Positions 23,801 through 35,315 of a DNA stretch of 64,000 bases are shown here, piece by piece. Origin of the DNA: Ashinkailepas kermadecensis. Its lineage: Eukaryota; Arthropoda; Thecostraca; Neolepadidae. The stretch lies in contig JAOTOM010003125.1 in NCBI GenBank assembly GCA_034440615.1, positions 62,001-126,000 on the forward strand. Reading direction: 5' to 3'. Position numbers and translations under genes: made by a program. The notes beneath the pieces are model-generated. The model did no database searches and was not told the origin of the DNA. It saw only the letters and a program-made list of their open reading frames with translations. Within the stretch, counting starts at the first letter, position 1. The number at the start of each line of letters is the position of its first letter.

Positions 23801-25286
23801 AATTATTATGGAGGAGATTATTCCACGACACTCTTGCCCACGAGTAATTCTTTCAGATCTGGGCACAGAATTTATAAATACGGTAATCGATGAGTTAGAA
23901 ACAAGCCTGAACATCCGACATATCCGTACCAGTGCTTATCGAGCACAAACGAACGGAAAAATCGAAAGGTATCATAGGGTGCAAAACGACATATTGGCAA
24001 AAGCAATTAACAAGAATCAGGATGATTGGGACACAAAAATATCCGCAACTCTAGCTGCCTACAAAACGGCAAACATTGGAAGTTTAGGTACGATATCACC
24101 CTTCTTCACGCTATATGGTAGAGATCCAGTCCTCCCTCTAGACAATTTGCTACAACCGAAAGTTAGATACTATGGAGAAGATTACGTACCAAAAATGTTA
24201 GCTAATTTTCGCGAGGCATATAGTCATGTGAAGTGGTGTGAAATATAGTGGACAGTCACGAGAAGAATAGGGCTTACGCAGACAGAAAAGCGAAGCCACG
24301 TAGTTTTAAAATAGGAGACCCGGTGTATTACTATGATACCACCGTACAACCTGGTACCTCTCCCAAATTCTCGCTACCCTGGAAACCATACTTTAGAATA
24401 ATCAAACAGACCAGTGCCGTAAACTACTTGATTAGAAATCAGATCGATGGAAAAACTCGTCTAGTGCATGTGCAAAAACTACGATTAGCTGATCCCAATA
24501 CCGCCTGGGAATCTACGAAAGATATTGACGAACCAGTGAACAGAAAGTACCTCGATAAAAAGTATAAATCAGACCGCATCACGCCTGAACGTATTCAGCC
24601 TCCAAGGTTAGCCAAGCGGGCCGAAGCCGGCCCGAGCGGTAGACTAGATGACGATAACTACATGGATGTAGCCATACCGCGCGAAACAATGGCCGCTGAC
24701 ACCGCCGTACCCGAGACGGGAGCAGTCATGCCTGGCACAATGCCATCGCACCCAGTCGCGTCGGACCGACAGGAAGCTGGGTCAGCATTCACCCAGCTCC
24801 CCGAACCAGACCAGTCCCCCGAACCGGATCAGCCCCCAGCCACTAGCAGTGATTCCAAGAATGAACTGCCGCTGTCCGAAGTAGCGGAACGCATGAAACG
24901 AGCTCTGCGAACGACTAGCGAATCAGAAAGTGAAAAGTTACATTCACGAGTAACGAAACGTGCAAAGCCACAGAGCAGTGACTCTGAAGATAATATACCT
25001 TTATCAGAATTAGCAGAACGCATGAGAAACTCAGCTTAAAGCCCACCGGGAGTTCCCCAAGAAAAACGACCTTTAGAAGTAAATTCGGACGACGATTGTC
25101 CCCCAGAGAAATTACAAATTCACGACGATACGTCATCTTCTGAATATGATGCAGATATTGAAAATGTAAGAATAACACCTGATAAGGCTAGCATATTCGC
25201 AGCTTTCGTGGAGAAACAGAACGCAATGATGCTGGCACAAATGAAATCGCAAACGGAATTGTTAAAATCGATGTGGAGTAGCTGAC
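20819..25286 (+). pseudogene. pol: pol: protease, RT, RNase H, integrase (several breaks)
   Basis: Entered by -1 frameshift. Protease LVDTGADTSLI near 21020. RT blocks PWAAPIVIVRKKDGS, FSSLDLKSGYWQI and the catalytic YIDD at 22328-22339. RNase H with FSTDAS and a TDHRPLT block. Integrase with a H..H..C..C zinc site (23478-23600) and the D, D, E residues in GMDTCGP, ILSDLGTEF and GKIER. A C-terminal module (PWKPYFRIIKQ) near 24380 resembles the GPY/F region. Breaks: TAA 22069, a shift near 22263, TGA 22439, a shift near 22880, TAG 23319, a stop at 24246, TAA 25037. After 25037 the frame stays open to the TGA near 25285. The tail holds a repeated SSDS..LPLSE.AERM motif. Confidence 0.85.
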
Positions 25287-25488
25287 GATGCTACTGAATG
25301 TGGACCTGTAAGTCACTTCAACTAGTATGACGTTGTATTGCAAGGCTCAGTGAAGCCACATGTGATGGCGCGAGTAGCGTCATCTTTAGTGGATTGCCCT
25401 GTACAGGCATGAGGATGTTAAGTAGGACGCTGTGACGTCAAACCAACTGTTGTCTGAGTATGACACTAGCTTTTTATTTTGTTGCAGA

Positions 25489-27339
25489 ATGACGCGAGTA
25501 GTCAAAATAATCCCTATCCTATTGTTCCTTATACCTGAAACTACCCACGGAGCTTTGTTTTTACCGCGCGGTGCAGTGTACGCTACTCATGAAACATGGA
25601 ATGTGCATATCCAAATTCCAAACGGTGAAGTGTCGGAAATGTTGACTGATATGAACCACACACTGCATGTGTTTGAAAAACGCATAACTCAATGCCTATC
25701 TGATCATCCCCTCTTCCCGTACGCAATCGATGTGAAGTCCCAATTGAAAGACCGCCTGACCACACTTCGACTAAACCTAGCCGATACCCTTGAAGTAGCT
25801 CGATCAACCATCCCACGAAACTTAAATAGGCACAAAAGGTCCGTGCTACCATTCGTCGGGGAAGCATTATCTTTCATGTTCGGAACCACCACAGATGCTG
25901 ACTTAGAAGCCGTCTTGAACCGTCTGAACACAGTGGAAATTGGCAACGACCAAGTCATACATGTTTTAGGAGAAAGCGTGTCCCTGATGAACCGGACAAA
26001 CACAGCAGTTCAGACCAATCGAAAAGCAATCCACCACATCAGCCGCCTAGTAAACAACTTAACTTACCGGGTTTCGAAACTTGAACAGACCGAGATGCAG
26101 AATTTCGAAATATACATCAACCTGCACAATCAGATTACGAAAGTACTTGAAAACGCCCTAGCCATACTGCAACAGGCTCGTGTACAACATTCAGAGTTAC
26201 AGCTACAACTTAACCTTCTGGCTCATGGCATCTTATCCCGATCATTTGTCGAACCAGCCCAGCTGCGTGACCTTCTGTCAAACATCAAGAACGCCCTGCC
26301 TAGCGCGAAAACTCTCCCTTACCATCCCGACGATATATAAAAATACTACCAGATGATACATACTTCTTTGATGACAGTGAAAACAAATCCCTACGTGCTG
26401 CTGCCCATTCCGGTAGTAATGATTCTTGATCAATTCGAAGTGTTCGAAATCTTCAACACGAACCTCCCATGCCACAACTTGTCAGTGGAAACAAAGTTTG
26501 ACACAGGCGAAGTAAAATACCTAGCTCTTAGCAGAGACAAGACTAGATACTTGGAAATCGAAGAGGACATCCATATCTGCCTGCAACAACAATTAACATT
26601 CTGTCACCTTCATAGTGCCGAACAATTCACTGCTACCACGTCATCCTGCGTAAAGTCGCTTTGCTTTCGCGACTCAGTGGAAATCGCCACTCAGTGTAAA
26701 ACACTAGTGTCACGGAAAAGTACCCCAAGGGCATTGGAAGTGCAACACAACGTTTGGCTAATAATCACTAGAACTCCGATAGAAATTCAGGTAATTTGCG
26801 GAAATGATACCTCCGATTTCACGACTACAGAACACGCACAGTTGGTGCACTTGAGAAACGGCTGCTCGCTATTTTCACAGTACTTCAGAATTCCCACTGT
26901 CAAAACCCCGACGTCCAACTTAGACGTCGACCATGTCGAATCGCTTCGAAAGCAACTGACCCGTCTGGCCGAGCTGACTGAACAAAACCTCCGTGCACAG
27001 CTGCCCCACCTCGAACCCGACACCGAGTCCGAAGTTCTATCTAACTTGCCCGATCTAAGCGTGCCCCTCTCGCATTTGAAGCTCCAGCTAAGAACTGTAT
27101 GCGATCTTAGCTATCATGCTAGACTGGGTCACTCAGCATTGGCAATCCAAGTAGCAATCGTGATTGTCGCAGCTGGCGTCGTCGTCGTGTATTGTGCGTC
27201 GAAACGTAAACAAGGCTCTGTTCTCGCCACCGACACGTCCGACCTCAATCCCATTCCCAATAAACCCCTACCGCCCGGTGAAGATGTCATCATAATCCGC
27301 TCGGGCACGAGGTCAGAGGTCGCCCGAGCCGACACCTAG
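25489..27339 (+). pseudogene. env: env-like glycoprotein, F-protein type, one nonsense codon
   Basis: A splice acceptor (T-rich tract, then CAG ending at 25487) sits two bases before the ATG at 25489, as expected for env on a spliced message. A hydrophobic signal peptide follows the start. A furin-type RHKR site lies near residue 115, with a hydrophobic segment directly behind it, the layout of baculovirus-F-like envelopes of insect errantiviruses. Further on there are coiled-coil-like and Cys-containing stretches, several N-x-S/T sites, and one membrane helix near 27140-27190 followed by a short basic/acidic tail. A TAA at 26338-26340 interrupts the frame, which stays open on both sides. Role if intact: membrane fusion. 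This copy would yield only the N-terminal half. Confidence 0.82.
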
Positions 27340-27567
27340 GCATGATATGACGGACTGGTCCAGAGGTGAAAAAAAACTGCTTACTCGACTACCCGAGTAG
27401 GAGACAGAACATTTGCTTAACAAAGTACTCAGGAGACAGTACTACGCGAAGGCGTAGTCACCACTCAACCTACTTTTCCATTCCAGAACGATATATTCAT
27501 ACTTCTATGGAATAATTGATGCAATGATTAACATAATACAACAGTATGTTTAATTTAATACTCGTGT
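27340..27567. other. Retroelement stretch downstream of env
   Basis: No ORF of note. Contains an A8 run near 27368 and a CTACGCGAAGGCGTAG hairpin near 27443. Confidence 0.4.
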
Positions 27568-27807
27568 CCTTGGCTGTGGGGAGACAGTCTCCAATTCGTA
27601 AGAGTTGTTACCTGGCGAGAAAACGAAATCGCTGTACGGACTAGATTGCCTTGATTTGGATGGGATTTCAGCTCTTATTGCCTGACTCCTTGGCTGTGGG
27701 GAGACAGCCTCCAGTTGGCAAGAGTTGCCACCCGGGATAAAAACGAAATCCCCGTACGGCCTAGCTTCCTTTGATTTTAATGGGAGTTTAGCTCTTATTG
27801 CCTGTCT
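27568..27807. repeat. 120-bp tandem duplication
   Basis: Two copies start CCTTGGCTGTGGGGAGACAG at 27568 and 27688, with ~85% identity by eye. Since 120 is a multiple of three, an 89-codon minus-strand frame stays open through both copies. I read this as a duplicated untranslated motif, not a gene. A splice-acceptor-like T8CAG follows at 27821-27831. Confidence 0.85.
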
Positions 27808-28016
27808 CCTGAATGTCATTTTTTTTCAGCTTCATAGAACGTGTTACAACCGGTGACGCGCTTGCGACGAAACTGGCTCATGTGCGTGCAGTACCGGTTG
27901 TAGATCGCCTTGGGTTGTTGTCGCACGTTTGGTGGTTTGGAGTATTGATACTCGTCACATAATATTTATCATCGAACCTTGTTATTTTGCCTTCTGCTCT
28001 GTACCTGTATTATCGG

Positions 28017-31000
28017 ATGGCAGGCATGGGTCGACCTCCGCCACGTATGAATGTCCGTTGTGGACATTTGAACTGCACTTTCAATGGCGAAAGGAGAAAC
28101 CTGAAGAGGCACATGGACACCAAACACAAAGGATTGCCCACTATTCTAAAGAATTCAAGTTTTGGTGCTGGCGGCAAGTGGCAGTCTTGGCTCCAAGGTA
28201 AGAACTTGACAGAACCTATTCTGAAAGTAGGTACCTACCTAGGTAGTTCTTGATGAGCCAAGGAGGCGAAGGGGCTATGTCTGCAAACAGCTCTACAGTC
28301 GGTCAAACACTTGCCTTTCCTATGTAAAATAAATTGAATTTCAAAATTATATGGCCCTCATCTTGAAACTGGATAATCAGGCTTCAAGGTGAGGGTATGC
28401 ATGAACTTTATTCTATGGTGGTTATATGGCAGCAGGATTAACATGTAAATCAGTAGAAGTCAGATGAGACATGTGGTTGAGACATCCAGTTTTAAGGAAA
28501 TGTTATCTGAATTTGAAAAGTCGGAAAGCTAATCTAGCCCAAGCTGTTTTTGAAGAAGCACAAATTCAAATAATAAAATTAACACTTTTTTGCAAAAAAT
28601 GTTTTCAAAATGAATATAGATAAATTTGTGGTTTAAGGTATTTTTGACTTCTTGGAATTTCTTTTTTCAATGCAGTGTTTATGAATGTGCTTGATATGAT
28701 GTGACAACTTAATTCCTCTGTAGATGCATACTTTTCAGCTCGGAAGCAAAATATCCAAAACAGGCTTCAAGTTGGGTAATATAGCATAGAAAGTAATATT
28801 TGATTTGAAATTATGGAAGAAATGACATGGCATGGCCTAACCTAGGCTAACCTTCCATGTAAGAAAACAAATTCTCATTTAAGAATAAAAAAATTGCAAG
28901 ACAATTATTGTTTTGGGAATCATTTTCAAATAAAATATCCTAACCTAACCCGACCTAGCCTGAAATGTTGTTGAAGAAAAAACCCAGATGTTGAGTAAAT
29001 AATGTACACTTGAGTGCACAAATAATTATGGGTGTAGAAAGCCATGCATACTCTATACTGTCTCCCTGTAGATTTCTGTGGTTGCATTACGTCTGATGCC
29101 TCTAAATATGAAATGAATGCCATTGCTATATTTCCTTCTGAATTAATTACTTAAAATTTTGATGTTTCATGGCATGAAGTTGCCTACATATCTTCTGAAA
29201 TTGAAAATTGTGGAGCAGTCATGCCTAATATCTACCAAAGGCTGTGTCACAGACACACAGCAAACATGCATAGCTTATGCCAGGCTGAGTTACAATCCTT
29301 CAAGGGTGTTGACATGGTTTGCAGATGGGAACTGGATCACAAACAGGAAAAGATGGGCACAAGCCTTAAAGTGATTTGAGGTTTCCCCAAAGTGAGCTGA
29401 AAGGATGTTTTTTTTTGTGACAAATCATGTTTCTTTCACTTGGGTTGATATTTTATTACATCAACAATCAACAATGTTTTTTTTCCTGGCTGATCTTGGT
29501 TTTAATTGATGTCTGGCTTCCATCAGTTTTTTCCCAATAAGAACATGTTGCTTTTTCTTTCATTTGTTGTCTTTCTCAGGTTGTCCTCAATACTTAGTTA
29601 AATTATCATCATTTTTTCACAGGAATGACCGAGGGCACAGGCAGTGGAGAACAAGGCTGAGACACTACAGAGCTGCCATTTCAGTCATCCAGTCCTGAAG
29701 GACCATCAGTGTCTGCTAATCGGACTGCAGGTGAGATTGTTTTTCTTCAGTGCCTGCTTTGTGTGTGGCTGAGCATTGATGTTAACAAATCCTTGAGTTT
29801 TCAGTGGCACCTTTCAAGATAATTTAGAAATTAAATGATTAAAAATGCTTGGATTGGTGTTAGGCAGTGCATGGAGATGTCAGATCTTAAGTGCAATGAT
29901 TTGAGACATGCATTATTTAAGAATTGCATTAGCTTACTGTCACAGTCAACTCAGTTGAAGTATTTCAGCAATACTATGACACTGTTGGCAAAATCTTGTC
30001 CATCATGGGTCGACCTTTGCCAGACGTTTCGACTGGATTGTGTACAATTGCTTGTCCATTTTCCCCTCAATTAGTACCTTCATGCAAAGTAAGGGACTAA
30101 CAGTACCCACCAATAATTGGCCTGATTTCATGTTAATAAGCAATGCTATCCTCATAAAGTAATCTTGGTGTTTGTTGATGTTTTGTTTCACACCCATGTT
30201 TCCAAACTAAATTTGTTGTTTGTTTCTAAGCTGTGTGTTGTTGATAATGGTTTCATGCTAAGTAAATCATGTGGTTTCTCAGGAATCACAGACTTCTCAG
30301 AGAGTGGAGAACAAGACGATGCCCCTTCTGAGTCTGCCTCTCAGAACGTCTGTCCTAAGGGTCCATCAAACTCTGTTCAACAAACTTCAGGTATTTTGAT
30401 TGGCTGCATGGGCTGGATTTGTCACAGGAAGTATGGGGGATATGTCCCCTCCAACACCTTTGGTACTTAATGTTACTACTGTGTAGACATGGGTGCGAGT
30501 CCAGCTGGACGTGGAATCTGGTCTGGAGTCACGACTTTTTGAGGCCGAGATCAAGCGATGCAGTTCATTACACTAGTAAATCAGAATCAGACTAACCGTT
30601 TTGCCAGTGAGCTTGAGGCCAGACCCAATCCTAATAAATGAGCATCTGGCTCAGATTCAGCAATTCTGCAAACTTCGGCCTCTGAATCGAATCCAGACTC
30701 AACCTAGGACTCAATGTTCCACTCATACTTTTACCAATTAAATAAAGCTTGACAACCTGCTGAAGGGAACACAGCTAACCAACTGACTGAACAATCTCAC
30801 TAGCTTGAGATCATTCTGCCTTGGATATCTACTTAGATTCAATTAAATATGTTCTGACATGAGCCATTGATGAGCCTTGATTTGTTAAATGGTTTTAATG
30901 GTATTAAATGGTGAATGAAATGTATTATAACTGTACTGGTAAGCCATACTACGCTGTTTTATGGGCTGTGTTTGCCAACGTTTTTGTAATAACACGCAAC

Positions 31001-33419
31001 CTACTAATAATACTCAGCTCCGCCATGTGATGGCATCCTGTTATGTTTTTCTTAAACTGCACACATGATGAAAACAACCTTACAGCAATATTGGCATTTT
31101 ATGGTCAAACTATGTGTGTTAGTGGGGTGCAATAGTTTGCAATAGTGGAGTTTGTAATACCGTTTGTGTTGGTGTGGGTGCTGTGAGTAGATGCCTGCTG
31201 TGCTGACACCCATCTATGCTTCTTTTCAGAACCACCACACAAGAGGGTTCCGTATCCCAGTGAGTTAAATCACATGTCTGCTAGGATTTCTGTACTTGAA
31301 CAGAAAACCGACCAGATCATCCACCTGCTCAAGAAACCGACCCCGGCCGGTAACGAATTATCCCCTGACCTGGAAGCAGAGGTGCTGTTCCGCTCCGGGA
31401 GAGGCATCTCCTGTCTTCAAGCTGCTTCTGGGCAGCATCTGGTGGCGTCGCCCGAGAGTAACATCCTGCACTGCGACATCTGTGCTCAGGAGCCCAATGG
31501 AAATGCTGCTCGCGGAATTTGAGTCTTCGCATACAACTTCGGTCTCGGATCGGAATTTCCGCCAGGCCAGCCCATGCCCTTCCTCCACGCCCTTCAAGAA
31601 CTTCTAGACACGACAGCGGATGATGCCACAACTGTGACACCGAAATTGTGGTCCAACACCAGGTTCGCTGCGCACGCCGTCAACACCTTCAAGGCATTTA
31701 GAGCAAATGCACAAACCAAGTGCGAGGTCCTGTGTGATCGCCTGAATAAAGAAAAACGGACGGCTGTCGCCCAAGAGCAGTGGGAAGACATCTCTTCTCT
31801 AGAAGGTGAGTGGGCTAGCAAACTATCCTTATTTGTACCAAAATTGAAACAGACGCAATGATAGCCCAAGCATACGGAACACCCATGCCTCGGTCCCTGC
31901 TACTGTGCTACTATGATAATTTGTTTTCAATGTTTCTTAAAATAATAAATATTCATTAACATATACTTATTGAATCTGGTTGGATTATTGATCATCGTGC
32001 ATGTGCATAAATAAGAGTGTGTTCTGTTCGCTATCTAACTTCTAAATTATCCATGGATTTAATATATTTCGTGGATGTATGCATATTTGAATATCTATGC
32101 TGCTCATTGACTACACTGACATGGTATTGTCGTGGCATATTTTAATTTCGTTCATACATGTGTAAGCATGCAGGTACTGCTGCTCAGTTTGGCATTTAAC
32201 ACCACGATCAGAGTATGGCACCACGATCAGCAGCCTCCAGGGCATGGCGGCAGCTGTGGCTGCTCTGAGCCAGAAAGGAGTGAACCCTGCAGCACATGCC
32301 CTCGGAGTGGTGGACTTCGAGGAACTCTGGCCAAATCTGATGCAGCACAAGAATGGCTTGCACACTCAGGTGAACACCTAATTAACTTAACAGCTATTTA
32401 TTCCACTGCCTAAAGGCTCACGTTTTTTTCGTCTGGAAGCTTAATGTTTTCTTTCACATTACAGTTGCTAGTAACTTGCTTCTAATATCTCTGTCCCTCC
32501 CATCTTCTTGCTTTTCCTGGAAAACTAAGCTACTGGTGCTAAGCTAACATTCAGTAGTATTTAACATTATCCTTCTTATGATACAAAATAACCTTGGCTA
32601 TCGACATGCTGTAAGACTCCAATAATAAATTAATCAGCCATTGTGTTCACTCGAAGCATAGCATAATCATTTTACTAATGAAATTCAGACTTCTGTTTAT
32701 TCAGCATCCGATTATCTTCGGCCCTATAATTATCATAATCCACAGATCAGGCACATCGTGGCATTTTGCACCGCCCTGGTCCGCAACCTGAAGGCCAGGA
32801 GACAGGGAGCTGACGCCAGTGGCGGAAGAAAGGGCACGGCGAACAAGACCATCCTGGACAACATGACGCATCTGCGAAGGATTGGTGACCTGACAGGTCT
32901 TCAGGCCCCACATACATCACTCGACGCCCAGGTGAGCTCAGTCTCCGAAGCTATCGTGCAGCTGGTGTCGAGCAAGTTAATCCCGCCATCGGCTGCGGTG
33001 CCGAGCAGGAGCGTCCGGGAGGTGGTCTCCACCCTGCGTGTCGAGGAGCGTTCAGACTCAAACCAAGCTCTCCTGAAAGTACTGTGAAAACGTGGTCCGG
33101 GGTCGAGCCGTTCGTCAATCTAGTCATCCGCCTGTGGCTGCTCACGCCTGCCGAAAGTGTTGTGGAATCCATGGGCAGTGTCCTCAAGGAGGTGTTCTCG
33201 ATGCATCGCCAGCTCAAGCACGAAAATGCTGCAATGGAGTTGATGATTCGGTGGAATGGCCCTGATCTTGACGGCGCCGAGCATCTGATCAAAGCAGTTC
33301 AAAGCCGTAACCAGTTTGATTTCATCAGGCGGTCCGCGAACGTGAAGCACATGCTCACGGGAACAGTGATCGCCCGGCACAGAGCCTCCAAATCATACCG
33401 CTCCTGTCTGTTTAAGTAG
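28017..33419 (+). pseudogene. Multi-exon C2H2 zinc-finger gene between the LTRs (decayed)
   Basis: Proposed exons: 28017-28197, 29623-29730, 30283-30390, 31230-31805, 32188-32369, 32744-33419. Junctions are GT..AG (GTAAG, GTGAG, GTATT, GTGAG, GTGAA donors) and the phase runs through all of them. Exon 1 has one C2H2 finger (CGHLNC..F..L..H..TKH). Exon 4 begins PPHKRVPYP and has a heptad-like segment (ISVLEQKTDQIIHLL). The C-terminus with VVESMGSVLKEVFSMHR vaguely recalls a hAT dimerisation region, which I could not confirm. A TGA in exon 2, a TGA at 31520 in exon 4 and a one-base shift near 33070 argue for a pseudogene or a defective transposon gene. A CpG-rich stretch with inverted ACAACCGGT precedes exon 1. 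Confidence 0.6.
28620..28975 (+). repeat. Dispersed AT-rich repeat family, copy 1 (in intron 1)
   Basis: Shares the order TGTTTATGAATG, ATGC.TACTTTTCAG, GAGCAAAAT, TTGGGTAATATAGCATA, then CCTAACC tracts, with 39300-39770 and 56690-56890. Lies in the first intron of the zinc-finger gene. Confidence 0.65.
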
Positions 33420-34343
33420 TGAACAATGGAAGAGGAAATGTCAAGGAAATGTCAGGATCATTCATCAGATCAGCTCGCTGGTATGCGCAGCAAGCCCACT
33501 AGTTTATGTCGCGTGTGATTCAGTGTTCCAGTGATTGCGTGTGATCCAGGCATGTCGGTGCGTGTTTGTAGGTATTCACTCCCGTCTCATTGTTCCGTAG
33601 CCTCAATCAGGTTGTAGACTGACGAGCTATACTGGAGCCAACCGTGGTGTTGGAGAATTATAGATATTGTATGACGTAGCTCACTGGCCCGAAGCCCCTG
33701 CTAGTGTGCTGCGACTTGTGTGGTGTGTGCCGAGTTGTACTGCACCTGACATGTTGAGGCATGTTTATATATATTTTAGTAATGCTCCATTGGTTCGCTA
33801 CCCCCCACCAGTGTACTGTGGCTTGTGTGGGATGGGCGATCTGTACTGAACCCGGCTTTATTGTTAGCGTATGCTGGTAGGTAGTTATTTTATTCCTGGC
33901 TCACTGGTTGGTGATTCGTAGCAGTTCGTACGAAGTACTGCCAAGTTAGTGGCATTTCGTAGTCCTGCTTGATGTGCTGTTATATGCAGTTTTCACTATG
34001 GATCCACTTCAAACATAAAGAGATTGCCAACAACTGTGTATTGAGACTGCTTTGCTGAAACGTTTGCTTAGTTATAGGTATCATATTTAGAACAACAGTG
34101 ACATCGCAATCTGTATGTAGCGAGTTTGAAGAGCTCGGAATAGTACATTCCCACCTTTGCGTGGGCCCATCCGGCGTGCATGACAAAATGCGGCGTGCAT
34201 GACAAAATGCGGCTTTTTTATGGAGACAAAATCGTGCCTTGGGAGTTTGGTGGGAGACAGTGCCGACGTTTTTTTCAGCTCTGGACTGGTCAGCCTGCCG
34301 CAGGACGCCGATCGAGCCGCTCGCCGCCGCACGCTGACTCAAC
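33420..34343. other. Stretch between zinc-finger gene and chromodomain ORF
   Basis: Two imperfect copies of a TGTG-rich ~125-base phrase (33680-33860). A direct duplication GGCGTGCATGACAAAATGC sits near 34173-34210. A strong splice acceptor (T8CAG, AG at 34277-34278) lies 66 bases before the chromodomain ATG. No other gene seen. Confidence 0.5.
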
Positions 34344-34895
34344 ATGAACTTCGAGATCTCGCGAGTTCTCGCAGTCAGGTGGAACTGCGATGGCGCCGCC
34401 GAATACCTGATCGTATGGGAAGGCTTCCCGTCGTCGGAAGCTACCTGGGAAAGTGCCGACCACATCCCGGAAGAACTACTGCTCCGTGTAGCAGTCGTCG
34501 GAGAGGCGCTGCCGATCAATCGCTACGGGCCGCAAGGCCGGTCTGGACCGCTGGTGACGAAACCGCTCACCTACCGTCATCACGAGAAATCGTGTGACAT
34601 CTGCGGTCACCTAATGGAACGCCACACAGGAGGTGCCTGTGGAATGAGGCCTTCTGTTGCCACCTCGGTTGACGGAACCGCGAAACTGAATGCTGAACCG
34701 GCGCTAATAAGCGCCACCGACCAGGAACCTGCCGCTGAGACCGCCTTGAGCGCCACTACTGGAGCCGCCGCTGGTGGTTCCGCCGAGGCCGCTGCTGACA
34801 AAGCACATGCACCCTACGTCGCCGCCGTTAGCGCGGCCGGCAGGGCCGGCCGGGGCCGCGACGCTGTCGACTCCGTGAAATCCGACGACTGCTGA
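34344..34895 (+). CDS. Chromodomain accessory protein 1 of the retroelement
   Basis: A 183-codon open frame. An in-frame TGA lies three codons upstream of the ATG at 34344, fixing the start. Residues 2-45 read as a chromodomain: FEISRVLAVR, then EYLIVWEGFP and ATWESADHI, corresponding to the three strands and helix of the fold with its aromatic positions. A conserved RYGPQGR.GP..TKP.TYR block follows, then a Cys pair (CDICGHLMERH) and an Ala/Thr/Gly-rich tail. A splice acceptor at 34277 suggests expression from a spliced retroelement message. Chromodomains in Ty3/Gypsy elements are normally fused to integrase; a separate ORF after env is unusual. A chromodomain could bind methylated histones, which is inference. 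It could also be a captured host gene. Confidence 0.72.
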   Translation: MNFEISRVLAVRWNCDGAAEYLIVWEGFPSSEATWESADHIPEELLLRVAVVGEALPINRYGPQGRSGPLVTKPLTYRHHEKSCDICGHLMERHTGGACGMRPSVATSVDGTAKLNAEPALISATDQEPAAETALSATTGAAAGGSAEAAADKAHAPYVAAVSAAGRAGRGRDAVDSVKSDDC

Positions 34896-35069
34896 GCCAC
34901 AGATGGCCGCTGCAGATGGGCCGGCCGGGCCAGCGACGCTGTCGACCCCCGTGGAACCAGAGGCAACTGATGAGTCACTGATGACTGCCACAGATGGACC
35001 GTGGCCGTATCTGACGCCGACATCAGTCTGCCTCCGGACGTTACCCAGCTATCAGCCACCAGAATCATT

Positions 35070-35315
35070 ATGGAGTTCGAAATAGGAAGTGTGTTAGCCC
35101 GACGCAGCGGCGCCCGTGAAGAAGAATTTTTAGTGGAATGGAGAGGGTTATCATTGTACGAGGCAACCTGAGAAGAACTGAATCATTTCCCCATGGATTT
35201 ATACCGCCGCATGCGGGACGGTAGAACCCAGCTGCCGTTCGACCGGTACGGGCCCCAGGGCCGCCCTGGACCAAGGTATACCAAGCCGGCGACCTACCGG
35301 GACCAACCCGGATGA
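35070..35315 (+). pseudogene. Chromodomain accessory ORF 2 (duplicate, one TGA)
   Basis: The ATG at 35070 opens MEFEIGSVLARR, parallel to MNFEISRVLAVR of the first ORF. FLVEWRGLSLYEAT follows, then TGA at 35169-35171 exactly where the chromodomain Trp of the T-W-E block is expected (TGG to TGA). The frame is open again after it and carries the same RYGPQGR.GP..TKP.TYR block, ending at TGA 35313. So this is a diverged tandem duplicate of the first chromodomain ORF, inactivated by one substitution. The upstream region (34900-35069) is Ala/Pro/Thr-rich and open in the same frame over a short distance. Confidence 0.72.

Noticed and set aside
27550..27819. 89-codon minus-strand ORF over the 120-bp duplication
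   Set aside because: The open frame follows from a duplication whose length is a multiple of three; no motif and no start or splice context.
29656..35171. Possible selenocysteine use, because TGA is the in-frame stop in exon 2, exon 4 and chromodomain ORF 2
   Set aside because: In chromodomain ORF 2 the TGA replaces a Trp codon, other breaks in the same element are TAA or TAG, and no SECIS-like hairpin was seen.
34344..35315. Chromodomain ORFs as the C-terminus of a displaced chromovirus integrase
   Set aside because: No integrase sequence precedes either chromodomain, and the first ORF has its own ATG with an in-frame stop just upstream; not fully excluded as an origin.
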